Under the pieces are notes generated by a model that saw only the letters and a program-made list of their open reading frames with translations, was not told the origin of the DNA and did not search any database. From assembly GCF_008728195.1 (NCBI RefSeq), contig NZ_CP031598.1, positions 2,356,001 through 2,420,000 on the forward strand: 64,000 bases of DNA, written 5' to 3'. The stretch comes from Roseovarius indicus. GTDB taxonomy: Bacteria; Pseudomonadota; Alphaproteobacteria; Rhodobacterales; Rhodobacteraceae. Below, piece by piece: positions 15,657 to 25,871 of this stretch. Made by a program: the position numbers and the translations under genes. Every line of letters starts with the position of its first letter. Position 1 is the stretch's first letter.

Positions 15657-17588
15657 ATGACTAAACAGGCTGGACTGGCGGGCGGGCAATCCGTCGTCGT
15701 CGCGGGGGTGGCCGCCGCGGCTGTCGTGGGGGGCGGCCTCTACATGGCCGGCGTGTTCACGCCGTCGCCCGAACGCCCCGAAACCCCGCCGACCGCCATG
15801 GTCCAGTCCGAAGACCAGACGGCGCCCGAAACCGACTCCGACCCCGCCACCACCGACACCGGCGAAACCACCCGGACCGACACCGACGCTCCGACCGAGC
15901 TTGCCACGGCCACGTCCGATGACCAGCCTACCGCCGAGACCGACCCCGCCCCGCAACCCGACGCCGCCGCCGAGGCCCCCGACGCGCAGGACGACCCCGA
16001 GCCTCCGACGATCAGCATGTTCCGCCTCACCCCCGACGGCCAGATGCTCGTCGCCGGCAAGGGCAAGCCGGGCTGGGATGTCTCCATTCTCGTCGATGAC
16101 GAGGTCCTCGCGACCTTCACCCCCGACGGCAACGGCGATTTCGTCGAGTTCCTCGAAATGGAAAGCAGTGTCGATCCGCGCATCCTGACACTGACCATGC
16201 AGTCGCCCGACACGGGCGAGGATATCGTCTCGCTCGACGAGATCATCATCGCCCCCACCCCCCCCGTTGCCATCGCCGAGGCGGACACCGCGACCCAGGA
16301 TGCCTCGAACGCCACCCCCGACACCGAGGCCGGCGAGACCGCATCGGGCACCACGACCGAGAATGCCGGCGCCGGGGAAACGACAGCCGGCGAAACCACG
16401 TCGGAAGACACCGAAGTCGCAGATACGGCGGCCGACACTGCCGGCACCGAAGGCACGGCGTCGGACACGGGCACAACCGTCGAAATCGCCTCGATCGAGA
16501 CCTCCGACAGCGAGACACCCGAAGCAGGGCAGGGAACCGACACAGCCGCGTCGGCCCCTGACAGCGCCGCATCGACCGGTGATCAGACCGGCGAACCCGG
16601 CAGTGCCGAGACCGAACCAGCCGCCGCCGATACCGCCGCGACGACCGGCACCGCCACGGCAGACAGCACCACTACCGCCGCCGACCCGGTCGAAACCGCC
16701 TCTCTCGACGTCGCCGCCACCGACCCGGCGGAACCCGAGCCCGCCCAGACCGCCTCCCTCGGCCTCGACGGGTCCGACCCGAACGACACCGAGCCCGAGA
16801 AGGACACCCCCGGCGAACCCGACATCACCGCCGAGGCCGACCCGCCCGCCGAGGCCGACACCACCGACCCCGAAGACGTGGTCGCCGCCACCGATACAGG
16901 CGATCTGCCGGAACAGGACGCCACCGCAGACGACCCGTCAGACCCCGCGGAACTCGCCAGCGCCGAGATCGGCACCGACGCTCCCGAACCGGCCCAACCC
17001 GCCGCCACCGACACCGAACCGGCCGCCGACCCTGCCACCCAGACCGGCACCTCGCAGGCCATCCTGCGTTCCGACGCCTCGGGCGTCAGCGTCATCCAGC
17101 CGCCCAGCTCGGGCGACACCGCGCCCGAGGTCATGTCGACCGTCGCGCTCGACGCCATCACCTACAACGAGGAAGGCGAGGTCGAACTGACCGGCCGCGC
17201 CAAGGGCGACGGTTTCGTCCGCGTCTATCTCGACAACGCCCCCATCACCACGTCGCGGATCACCGAAGACGGCAACTGGCGCTCGGAACTTCCCGAGGTC
17301 GATACCGGCGTCTACACGCTCCGCATCGACGAGGTCGACGCCGACGGCAACGTCATGTCCCGCGTCGAAACCCCCTTCAAGCGCGAGGATCAGGCCCTCC
17401 TCAGCACCCGCGACACGTCTCGCAAGATCCAGGCAATCACTGTCCAGCCGGGCAACACCCTCTGGGCCATCTCGCGCGAGAAATACGGCGAGGGCCTGCT
17501 CTACGTCCGCATCTTCGAGGCCAACCGCGACCGCATCCGCGACCCCGACCTTATCTATCCGGGCCAGGTCTTCACCGTCCCGAACTGA
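15657..17588 (+). CDS. LysM-domain envelope protein with very long acidic low-complexity linker
   Basis: The protein has 643 residues from the ATG at 15657 (MTKQAGLAGGQSVVVAGVAA). One N-terminal membrane segment (residues 10-30) anchors it. Residues 35-115 are Thr/Asp/Glu/Pro-rich. A small beta domain follows (TISMFRLTPDGQMLVAGKGK; about residues 117-205), then some 260 residues of Thr/Ala/Glu/Asp low complexity. A second beta domain (VALDAITYNEEGEVELTGRA) and a C-terminal LysM end it (ITVQPGNTLWAISREKYGEG, NRDRIRDPDLIYPGQVFTVP). LysM binds peptidoglycan, so the protein likely spans the periplasm from inner membrane to wall. A single-gene unit followed by a hairpin. Confidence 0.85.
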   Translation: MTKQAGLAGGQSVVVAGVAAAAVVGGGLYMAGVFTPSPERPETPPTAMVQSEDQTAPETDSDPATTDTGETTRTDTDAPTELATATSDDQPTAETDPAPQPDAAAEAPDAQDDPEPPTISMFRLTPDGQMLVAGKGKPGWDVSILVDDEVLATFTPDGNGDFVEFLEMESSVDPRILTLTMQSPDTGEDIVSLDEIIIAPTPPVAIAEADTATQDASNATPDTEAGETASGTTTENAGAGETTAGETTSEDTEVADTAADTAGTEGTASDTGTTVEIASIETSDSETPEAGQGTDTAASAPDSAASTGDQTGEPGSAETEPAAADTAATTGTATADSTTTAADPVETASLDVAATDPAEPEPAQTASLGLDGSDPNDTEPEKDTPGEPDITAEADPPAEADTTDPEDVVAATDTGDLPEQDATADDPSDPAELASAEIGTDAPEPAQPAATDTEPAADPATQTGTSQAILRSDASGVSVIQPPSSGDTAPEVMSTVALDAITYNEEGEVELTGRAKGDGFVRVYLDNAPITTSRITEDGNWRSELPEVDTGVYTLRIDEVDADGNVMSRVETPFKREDQALLSTRDTSRKIQAITVQPGNTLWAISREKYGEGLLYVRIFEANRDRIRDPDLIYPGQVFTVPN

Positions 17589-17590
17589 AC

Positions 17591-17612
17591 GGTGCCCGCC
17601 CATGCGGGCACC
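17591..17612 (+). terminator. Hairpin after the LysM gene, possible terminator
   Basis: A 9-bp perfect stem GGTGCCCGC / GCGGGCACC with a 4-base loop lies 3 bases after the stop. There is no T run. Confidence 0.5.
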
Positions 17613-17724
17613 CGGCAGGCAAAACCCACCGGAAAACCCTGAACACCCCCCTGTGCGTGCATTCGCACTGGCCTCCCTGCCGTCCGCGGCCTATCTGTGA
17701 CCGACACCCCGAAGAAGACAGCGA

Positions 17725-19548
<1,824 letters not shown>

Positions 19549-19552
19549 GCGC

Positions 19553-19897
19553 ATGGCCCGCAAGGAACGCCTCGCCACCCCCGACGGCCGCTATTTCGTC
19601 ACCCGCGGCCGCCTCTGGCGCTGCACCGATCCGTCGCTGGACGACAGCAAACGCCGCGCGGCGGTCAAGGCGCTGATGCAGGCCCGCCGGGCCGTCCAAC
19701 TGGCCGACACGCCCGAGGCCGAAGCCGAGGCCCGCGCCAATGTCGACACCGCCAAGCACCGCCTTGGGGAGCGCGGCCCCGTCTGGTGGAAGGACGGCGC
19801 CCCAGACGAGGGCGGCCGGCACCCGAAAAACACCAGCTATGCCGACTGGTGGGCCGGTCTGGACGAAGAGACACGCGCCAAGGCCGAGGGAAAGTGA
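19553..19897 (+). CDS. Conserved hypothetical protein, small and basic
   Basis: The protein has 114 residues. It begins 4 bases after the exporter stop, so the two are probably co-transcribed. The N-terminal MARKERLATPDGRYFVTRGRLWRCTDPSL is followed by a helical Ala/Arg/Glu region. The C-terminal part is Trp-rich (GPVWWKDGAPDEGG, SYADWWAGLDEE). No membrane segment or known catalytic motif is visible. The even GC-rich codon use argues for a genuine resident gene of unknown role. Confidence 0.65.
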   Translation: MARKERLATPDGRYFVTRGRLWRCTDPSLDDSKRRAAVKALMQARRAVQLADTPEAEAEARANVDTAKHRLGERGPVWWKDGAPDEGGRHPKNTSYADWWAGLDEETRAKAEGK

Positions 19898-20044
19898 AAC
19901 GGCCGGGAAGGCCGCGAGTTACGGAGCGCAACCTTCGTATCGCTGCCAAACCGAACCGAAATCACCCGGGTCATGCCATGTTTTCAACAGGTTTGCCCCA
20001 TAGCGCCTGACGTGACCAATAAGAGCCGAACGGACAAGAGCAGT

Positions 20045-21616
20045 ATGCCGAAACGGGCAATTTGGATTTGCGGCCTTTTCGCCGCCGAGATGGTGCTGAT
20101 CATGCTGGCCTTCCAGGTGCTGGCCTCGGTCGAATGCCGCCTGACACCCATCGAGGCCGCCTGCAGGGGGCTGCGCGGGGCCGTCGTGCGCGCCATGTGC
20201 CTCGGTGCGCTGATCGGCGTCTACCTCTGGGCCGCACCCTCGGCCCGCCACGGCTTCGCCCGCATGGCCCGCGACCGCGACGGCGGCAAGGGGTGGGTCC
20301 TGCTGCACGCCGCCGCCTTCGCCGCGGTCTTCGTGCCGCTCTTCGTCATCGCCCCCCGCGACCTCAACGAGCTCTTCGGATACGTCTTCCCGGTCCTGAC
20401 CGCCGGCGCCCTCACGGCCATGCTGGCGGGGCTCTTCTGGCTCGCCGCGCCGCGCGACTGGCAGCGCTGGCTGCAGGGCCGCACCGGCATACTGCTGGGC
20501 ATCGCCATACTGGCCTTCCTGCTGCCCGACATCGCCAACGCGCTCGGGCCGCTCTGGTACTGGGACATCCTGACCGAAACCACCTTCCAGGGCGTTGTCC
20601 TGCTCATGTCGCTGGTCACCGACGACATGGTCATGGCGCCGCCCTTCCAGGTCATCGGCACGCCGGATTTCCTCGTCTCCATCGCCGACAGCTGCTCGGG
20701 CGTCGAAGGCTTCGCGCTCATCACCGCCTTCATGGGCATCTATGCCTGGCTTTTCCGCGACACGCTGCGCATGGTGCGCTTCTGGGGCGTCGTCCTGCCC
20801 GTCGCGCTGGCGCTCAGCTGGATGCTCAACATCATCCGCATCACGCTGCTGATCCTGATCGGCGACCGCATTTCGCCGACGCTGGCGCAGAACGGCTTTC
20901 ACAGCTTCGCAGGCTGGCTTTTCTTCATCGCCCTGGCCTTCGGCGTGTTGGTCGCGGCCAGCCGCATCACGTGGCTCCAGAAAGACACGGGCCATGCCGC
21001 CCCGGGCGCCCCGCTGTCCGAGGATGACGCGGCGGTCAAGATCATCCCCTTCATCATCTTCATGGTGTCCGGTGTCTTCGCCCAGGCATTCTGGCCGTCC
21101 CCCGAACTGGCCTACCCGATCCAGGCGGCGCTGATGTTCGGCGCGCTCTGGTGGGGCCGGGCGGTGCTGGTGCGCTATGCCGCGTGGCCCGACACGGTCG
21201 CCGTTCTGGCAGGCGTCGGCATCGGCGTGGGCTGGCTCCTGATGGCGCCGGAACCCGAACCGGCCTCACAGGCGCTGATGGCGCTCTCGCCCCTGGTCTT
21301 CCTGCTCTGGGCCACGATCCGCATCGCCGGCACGGTGCTGTTCGTACCGGTGATCGAGGAGCTGTTCTTCCGGGGATACCTGCAATCGCGCCTCGACATC
21401 GGCGGCTGGCCGGGCCGGGCGATCTCTATCGCCGTGCCAACGGCCGCCTTCGCGGCCCTTCATGGCCGTTACCTAGAGGCGGGAATCGCCGGTGTGATCT
21501 TCGCGCTGCTCGTCCTGCGGCGCGGGCGGCTGGCCGACGCGATCGCCGCCCATGCCGTGGCCAATGCGCTCATCGCCGCCGTGGCGGCGTGGCGCGGAGA
21601 CTGGGGACTGATCTGA
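20045..21616 (+). CDS. xrtE: Exosortase E fused to CPBP-type protease (XrtE, VPEID-CTERM system)
   Basis: The protein has 523 residues and is strongly hydrophobic. The N-terminal two thirds is an exosortase: the catalytic Cys217 in SIADSCSGVEGFALI, the conserved Arg in WMLNIIRITLLILIGD and the His in QNGFHSFAGWLFF. The C-terminal third is a Rce1/CPBP-like intramembrane protease: E438-E439 in PVIEELFFRGYLQSRL, then AALHGRYLEAG and HAVANALIA. This fusion is the described exosortase E architecture. It cleaves and sorts proteins with a C-terminal VPEID-type signal. The candidate substrate lies immediately downstream on the other strand, the two stop codons touching. The start at 20045 (MPKRAIWICGLFAAEM) is chosen for the hydrophobic N-terminus. 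Confidence 0.92.
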   Translation: MPKRAIWICGLFAAEMVLIMLAFQVLASVECRLTPIEAACRGLRGAVVRAMCLGALIGVYLWAAPSARHGFARMARDRDGGKGWVLLHAAAFAAVFVPLFVIAPRDLNELFGYVFPVLTAGALTAMLAGLFWLAAPRDWQRWLQGRTGILLGIAILAFLLPDIANALGPLWYWDILTETTFQGVVLLMSLVTDDMVMAPPFQVIGTPDFLVSIADSCSGVEGFALITAFMGIYAWLFRDTLRMVRFWGVVLPVALALSWMLNIIRITLLILIGDRISPTLAQNGFHSFAGWLFFIALAFGVLVAASRITWLQKDTGHAAPGAPLSEDDAAVKIIPFIIFMVSGVFAQAFWPSPELAYPIQAALMFGALWWGRAVLVRYAAWPDTVAVLAGVGIGVGWLLMAPEPEPASQALMALSPLVFLLWATIRIAGTVLFVPVIEELFFRGYLQSRLDIGGWPGRAISIAVPTAAFAALHGRYLEAGIAGVIFALLVLRRGRLADAIAAHAVANALIAAVAAWRGDWGLI

Positions 21617-21862
21617 TCAGGCGCTGCGGCGGCGCTTGATTTCCCAGGCCAGCAGAAGCATCGCGGCAACCGCGGCCAGTGCCAGCGCACCGCTCGACAC
21701 GTCGATCTCCGGTGCCGGTGTCGTGTTGCTGCCGCCGGTGCTGCCGCAGTAGATGCCGTAGCGGCTGCACAGGTAATCGCTCCAGCTTTGTGCCGAAACA
21801 ACCGCCGCCGTCGACAGGTACATCGTGGTCGCGGCCCCCAAAGTCATGAATACGCGTTTCAT
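21617..21862 (-). CDS. VPEID-CTERM sorting-signal protein, predicted substrate of XrtE
   Basis: The protein has 81 residues. The signal peptide MKRVFMTLGAATTMYLSTAA ends near VSAQS. A short mature part contains two Cys (LCSRYGIYC) and a Gly/Ser/Thr/Asn linker. The sorting signal APEID comes next, then a membrane helix (ALALAAVAAMLLLAWEI) and the basic tail KRRRSA. This is a complete CTERM-type signal, with APEID in place of VPEID. It lies tail to tail with xrtE with no gap. The mature product would be a peptide of about 30 residues, which is very short for a sorted surface protein. Ribosome binding site AAGGAAGGG. Confidence 0.88.
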   Translation of the reverse strand: MKRVFMTLGAATTMYLSTAAVVSAQSWSDYLCSRYGIYCGSTGGSNTTPAPEIDVSSGALALAAVAAMLLLAWEIKRRRSA

Positions 21863-22082
21863 GTCCCAACCCTTCCTTGCGGATTAATACTGATTAATTG
21901 GCCATATTCATGCCACATTCCTGGGGCGTCGGGCCAAGCTTTTCTCTCACTGTACGCAAGTGGAGGACAATATCCGAAGCTTTGCGCGTACTGTTCCGGG
22001 CAGGGGGCCAAAAGGGCGGCGAAATCAGGCAAAATTCTGGCGGCGAGGAAAGGCGAAGCGAATCACCCTTTGCGCGATTCGC

Positions 22083-25000
22083 CTATTCCGCGGCCTTCAG
22101 CGGCTTGCCGCCCCGCGCGCCCAGCACCCGCTGGAAATCGTTCAGGCTGGGGCCGTCATCGCCCGCATCCCCTTCGAACCCGCCCTCGGAATAGCGCTCG
22201 TCCTCCCAGATGATCTCGGGCGCGCGCAGCCGCCGCGCCTCGCGGTTCAGCGCCCAGTCCTGCGCCGCCCGGCTCGTCCGGCCCAGCGACAGCTTGGCCA
22301 TCAGCCGTGCGATCCACTTCACATAGGTCGTGGCCCAGACCCGCAGCGCCAGCATCGACGGCGTGAAGATCAGCGTCAGAACCGTCGCGATGCCCAAGCC
22401 GAACACCACGGCCGTCGCCAGCTGCTTCCACCACAGGGCCGTCGGGCTATCCACCGAATAACCGCCCCCGATGAAGTCGAGGCTCAGCCCGAACATCATC
22501 GGCGCCAGACCCGCCATCGTCGTGATCGTCGTCAGAAGAACCGGCCTGATCCGCGCTTCCGCCGTCCGCGTGATCGCCTCGATCCGCGGCATGTAGCGGC
22601 TGAACTCCTGGTAGGTGTCGATCAGCACGATATTGTTGTTCACCACGATCCCGGCCAGCGCCACGATCCCCGTGCCCGTCATGATGATCGAGAAGGGCTG
22701 GTTCATCACCAGCATCCCGATCAGCACGCCCGTGGTCGACAGAACCACCGCCAGAAGCACCAGCACCGCGTTGTAGACGCTGTTGAACTGCGCCAGCAGG
22801 ATGATGAACATCAGCCCCAGCGCCCCCATGAAGGCCTTTTGCAGGAAGGCACCGGATTCCTCCTGGTCCTCCTGGTCGCCGGTCCATTCATACTCGATCG
22901 TGGGGGGCAGAACGCCACTGTCCAGCCATTCCGTCAGCGTCGCGATCCGCTCGTTTGCGTTGATCGGCACCACCTGGCTGTCGCCGCTCTCGTCGGTCAC
23001 CGTCTTGGTCAGCCCTTCCTTCACCGCCGCCTTCACGTCGAAGAACCGCGTCTGGTCGACCCGGTCGATCTGCGCCAGCCCCTCGACCGGCTTGCGGGTG
23101 ATGAAGTTCGACAGCGGCACCAGCCCGTCCTCTGTCCGCACCTTCAGCGTGTCGAGCGTGCTCAGCACCCGGTCTTCCTCGGGCAGGCGCACCCTGATCT
23201 CGATCTCCTCGTCCGACGACGGCACCCGCATGGTGTCGAGCAGGATCCCCCGCGTCACCAGCTGCACCATCGCCCCCACGGTGGCCACGTCGGCGCCATA
23301 GCGGCCGGCCTTCTCGACATCCACGTTGATCTGCCAGTCGATGCGGGGCAGGGGCAGCGTATCTTCCACCAGCGTCAGCCCGCGCGTTTCGTCGAACTTC
23401 TTCCGCGCCTCTTCGGTGAACGCCTTCAGCGCCTCCCAATTGTCGCCCTTGATCCGCAAATGCACCGGCTTGGCCGAGGCCGGCCCCTGTTCCAGCGACA
23501 GGATTTCGAACTGGATGCCCGGGATCGCCCCAAGCGCCGTCGTCAACTCCTCGATGGTCCGGTCGCCGTCCGCCTCGGGCGCCACCACCGTCCGGTGCAC
23601 GTCATAATCGATGAAGGGCAGGGTGAACCACGTCTCGCTCGTGGTCGGCCGGTCCTCCCACTTGACGATCTCGAACTGCACCTGTCCGATCGTATCCAGC
23701 GGCGGCTGCGCCCCACCGGTATTGTTGTTGAGCCCGCTTTCCCCCGCAAAGGCAAAGGCGCTCAGCACGTTGGGATGGCCCAGCACGATCTGCTCGGCCT
23801 CCTCGACCAGCGCATCCTTCTGCTCGATCGACAGATTCCCGCGCGCCTTGACGTAGACGATGGCGTTCTCCGGCTCGGATTCCACGAAGAACTCCGTGCC
23901 GTTGTTGTTGTTCGTGTAATAGAGCAGCACCGACCCCACGAAGACGAAGATCGCGCAAAAGGCCACCAGCGGCGCCACCGGGTTGCCCGCGATCAGGTGG
24001 ATGAACCAGCCGAACACCGTCCGCCGGTACCCGGCCTTCACCTTCCCCTCGCGCCGCGGCAGCACCTTGTTGCGCATCCAGCGCAGCGCGTAACGCACCC
24101 GCCGGAAGATCGCCATCAGCCCCAGCAGGATGGCCACGACCCCGGCCACCCCCGCCGCGGCCAGAACCACGACCCCCAGAAGCAGAACGAACACCGTCGC
24201 CAGCGTCGGCACGACCGAGCCGAGGATATTCCCGCCGTTCATCTGCGCGAACTGCGCGTTCACCATCTCCAGCAGCGCGGGCGCCACCGCCCCCGCCGCC
24301 GCCACCGCCGCGGCAGCCAGGGGGAACAACAGGATGTGCCACAGCCAGAACCCGTGCGCGATCTGCCGGATGCGGCTGTCGAACCACCGCTCGATCCGCC
24401 CCGTCACCCCGCCCATCACCGGCAGGTAAATCAGCGCCACCAGCAAGGACGCCGACAGCACGAAGATCAGCGTCACCGGCAGCATCCCCATGAACTGCCC
24501 CGGCACGCCGGGCCAGAACAGCATCGGCAGGAAGGCGCACAGCGTCGTGGCCGTCGAACTCACCACCGGCCAGAACATCCGCTTTGCGGCGGCCACGTAG
24601 GCATGCATCGGCCCCTCGCCATCGGCAATCCGCTTGTCGGCATATTCCACCACCACGATGGCGCCATCCACCAGCATGCCCACGGCCAGGATCAGCCCGA
24701 ACATCACGATGTTCGACACCGACACGCCCATCACCGCCAAAAGGGCAAAGCACAAAAGGAACGAGGTCGGAATGGCGAACCCCACCAGCAGGGCAGGGCG
24801 GATGCCAAGCGCGGCCAGCGTCACGATCATCACCAGCGCAATCGCCGTCAGAACCGAGCCCTCGAGCTGGCTGACCATCGACTCGATGATCCGCGACTGG
24901 TCGTTCGAAGTGCCCACCTGCACGGCGGCCCGCAGCTGATCTGGCCACGTCTCTTCCGCCTCCTCCACCGTCTCGCGGATCAGCGCGGCGGTGTCGATGA

Positions 25001-25871
25001 TGTTGAACCCCTTCCGCTTGACCACTTGCAGCGCCACGGTGTTCTCGCCGTTGAACCGCGCCGTGCCCATCCGGTCTTCGAAGGTCAGGTTGATCGTCGC
25101 CAGATCGCCCAGCGTCACCACCCGGTCGCCATTGGTCTTGACCGGCAGGTTGTAGATATCCCGCGTCTCGTCGAAAGAGGACGGGATCTTGACCGAGAAC
25201 GCCCCCTGCGACGTGTCCACCTCGCCCGCCGCGATCAACTGGTTGTTGTTCTGCACCACGTTGATCAGCTCAAGCGCGGTGACGTTGTAGGCCTCCAGCC
25301 TCAGCGGGTCGATCACCACCTCGACCATCTCGTCGCGGTTCCCGGCAATCCCGGCCTCCAGCACCGGCTCGAGCCCTTCCAGCCTGTCCTGAAGGTCCTT
25401 CGCCAGGTGCGCCATGGTCCGCTCGGGCACGTCGCCCGACAGGTTCACGATGATGATCGGGAATTCCGAGAAGTTGATCTCGCTGATCGAGTACTTGTCC
25501 GCGCCTTCCGGAAACTCGGCCTCCGCCGCGTTCATGGAATCGCGCACATCGGCCATGATCTTGGTCTTGTCCCAGCCGAACTCGAACTCCAGCGCAACGC
25601 CCGCGTAATTCTCGGCCGCGGTGCCCGTCATCGTCTTCAGCCCGTCAAGGTCGGAAAGCTCCGTCTCCATCACCTTGACCAGAAGCTTCTCGCTGTCCTC
25701 GGCGGAAATACCCGGAAACTGCACCGACACGAACAGCGCCGGGATCTCGATATCCGGCTCGCCCTCCTTCGGAAGGCCCACATAGGCCGCCGACCCGGCG
25801 ATGATGGACAGCACGATGAAGGCCACCACCATCCGGGCACGGGATGCGGCCCAGTCGACGATCCCCGTCAT
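22083..25871 (-). CDS. RND-family efflux transporter, inner-membrane pump
   Basis: The protein has 1262 residues, about 200 longer than AcrB-type pumps. It starts at 25871 (MTGIVDWAASRARMVVAFIV), overlapping the adaptor stop by 4 bases. Duplicated RND architecture is visible: the first porter domain begins GLPKEGEPDIEIPALFVSVQ, with membrane blocks such as GMLVDGAIVVVEYADKRIAD. The second half ends with LAGIVVNNNIVLIDTYQEFSR. The proton-relay position corresponding to the AcrB Asp pair reads D-G here. Extra hydrophobic segments near residues 490-640 account for the length. It exports unknown compounds together with the adaptor at 25868. No outer-membrane factor gene is adjacent. Confidence 0.9.
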   Translation of the reverse strand: MTGIVDWAASRARMVVAFIVLSIIAGSAAYVGLPKEGEPDIEIPALFVSVQFPGISAEDSEKLLVKVMETELSDLDGLKTMTGTAAENYAGVALEFEFGWDKTKIMADVRDSMNAAEAEFPEGADKYSISEINFSEFPIIIVNLSGDVPERTMAHLAKDLQDRLEGLEPVLEAGIAGNRDEMVEVVIDPLRLEAYNVTALELINVVQNNNQLIAAGEVDTSQGAFSVKIPSSFDETRDIYNLPVKTNGDRVVTLGDLATINLTFEDRMGTARFNGENTVALQVVKRKGFNIIDTAALIRETVEEAEETWPDQLRAAVQVGTSNDQSRIIESMVSQLEGSVLTAIALVMIVTLAALGIRPALLVGFAIPTSFLLCFALLAVMGVSVSNIVMFGLILAVGMLVDGAIVVVEYADKRIADGEGPMHAYVAAAKRMFWPVVSSTATTLCAFLPMLFWPGVPGQFMGMLPVTLIFVLSASLLVALIYLPVMGGVTGRIERWFDSRIRQIAHGFWLWHILLFPLAAAAVAAAGAVAPALLEMVNAQFAQMNGGNILGSVVPTLATVFVLLLGVVVLAAAGVAGVVAILLGLMAIFRRVRYALRWMRNKVLPRREGKVKAGYRRTVFGWFIHLIAGNPVAPLVAFCAIFVFVGSVLLYYTNNNNGTEFFVESEPENAIVYVKARGNLSIEQKDALVEEAEQIVLGHPNVLSAFAFAGESGLNNNTGGAQPPLDTIGQVQFEIVKWEDRPTTSETWFTLPFIDYDVHRTVVAPEADGDRTIEELTTALGAIPGIQFEILSLEQGPASAKPVHLRIKGDNWEALKAFTEEARKKFDETRGLTLVEDTLPLPRIDWQINVDVEKAGRYGADVATVGAMVQLVTRGILLDTMRVPSSDEEIEIRVRLPEEDRVLSTLDTLKVRTEDGLVPLSNFITRKPVEGLAQIDRVDQTRFFDVKAAVKEGLTKTVTDESGDSQVVPINANERIATLTEWLDSGVLPPTIEYEWTGDQEDQEESGAFLQKAFMGALGLMFIILLAQFNSVYNAVLVLLAVVLSTTGVLIGMLVMNQPFSIIMTGTGIVALAGIVVNNNIVLIDTYQEFSRYMPRIEAITRTAEARIRPVLLTTITTMAGLAPMMFGLSLDFIGGGYSVDSPTALWWKQLATAVVFGLGIATVLTLIFTPSMLALRVWATTYVKWIARLMAKLSLGRTSRAAQDWALNREARRLRAPEIIWEDERYSEGGFEGDAGDDGPSLNDFQRVLGARGGKPLKAAE

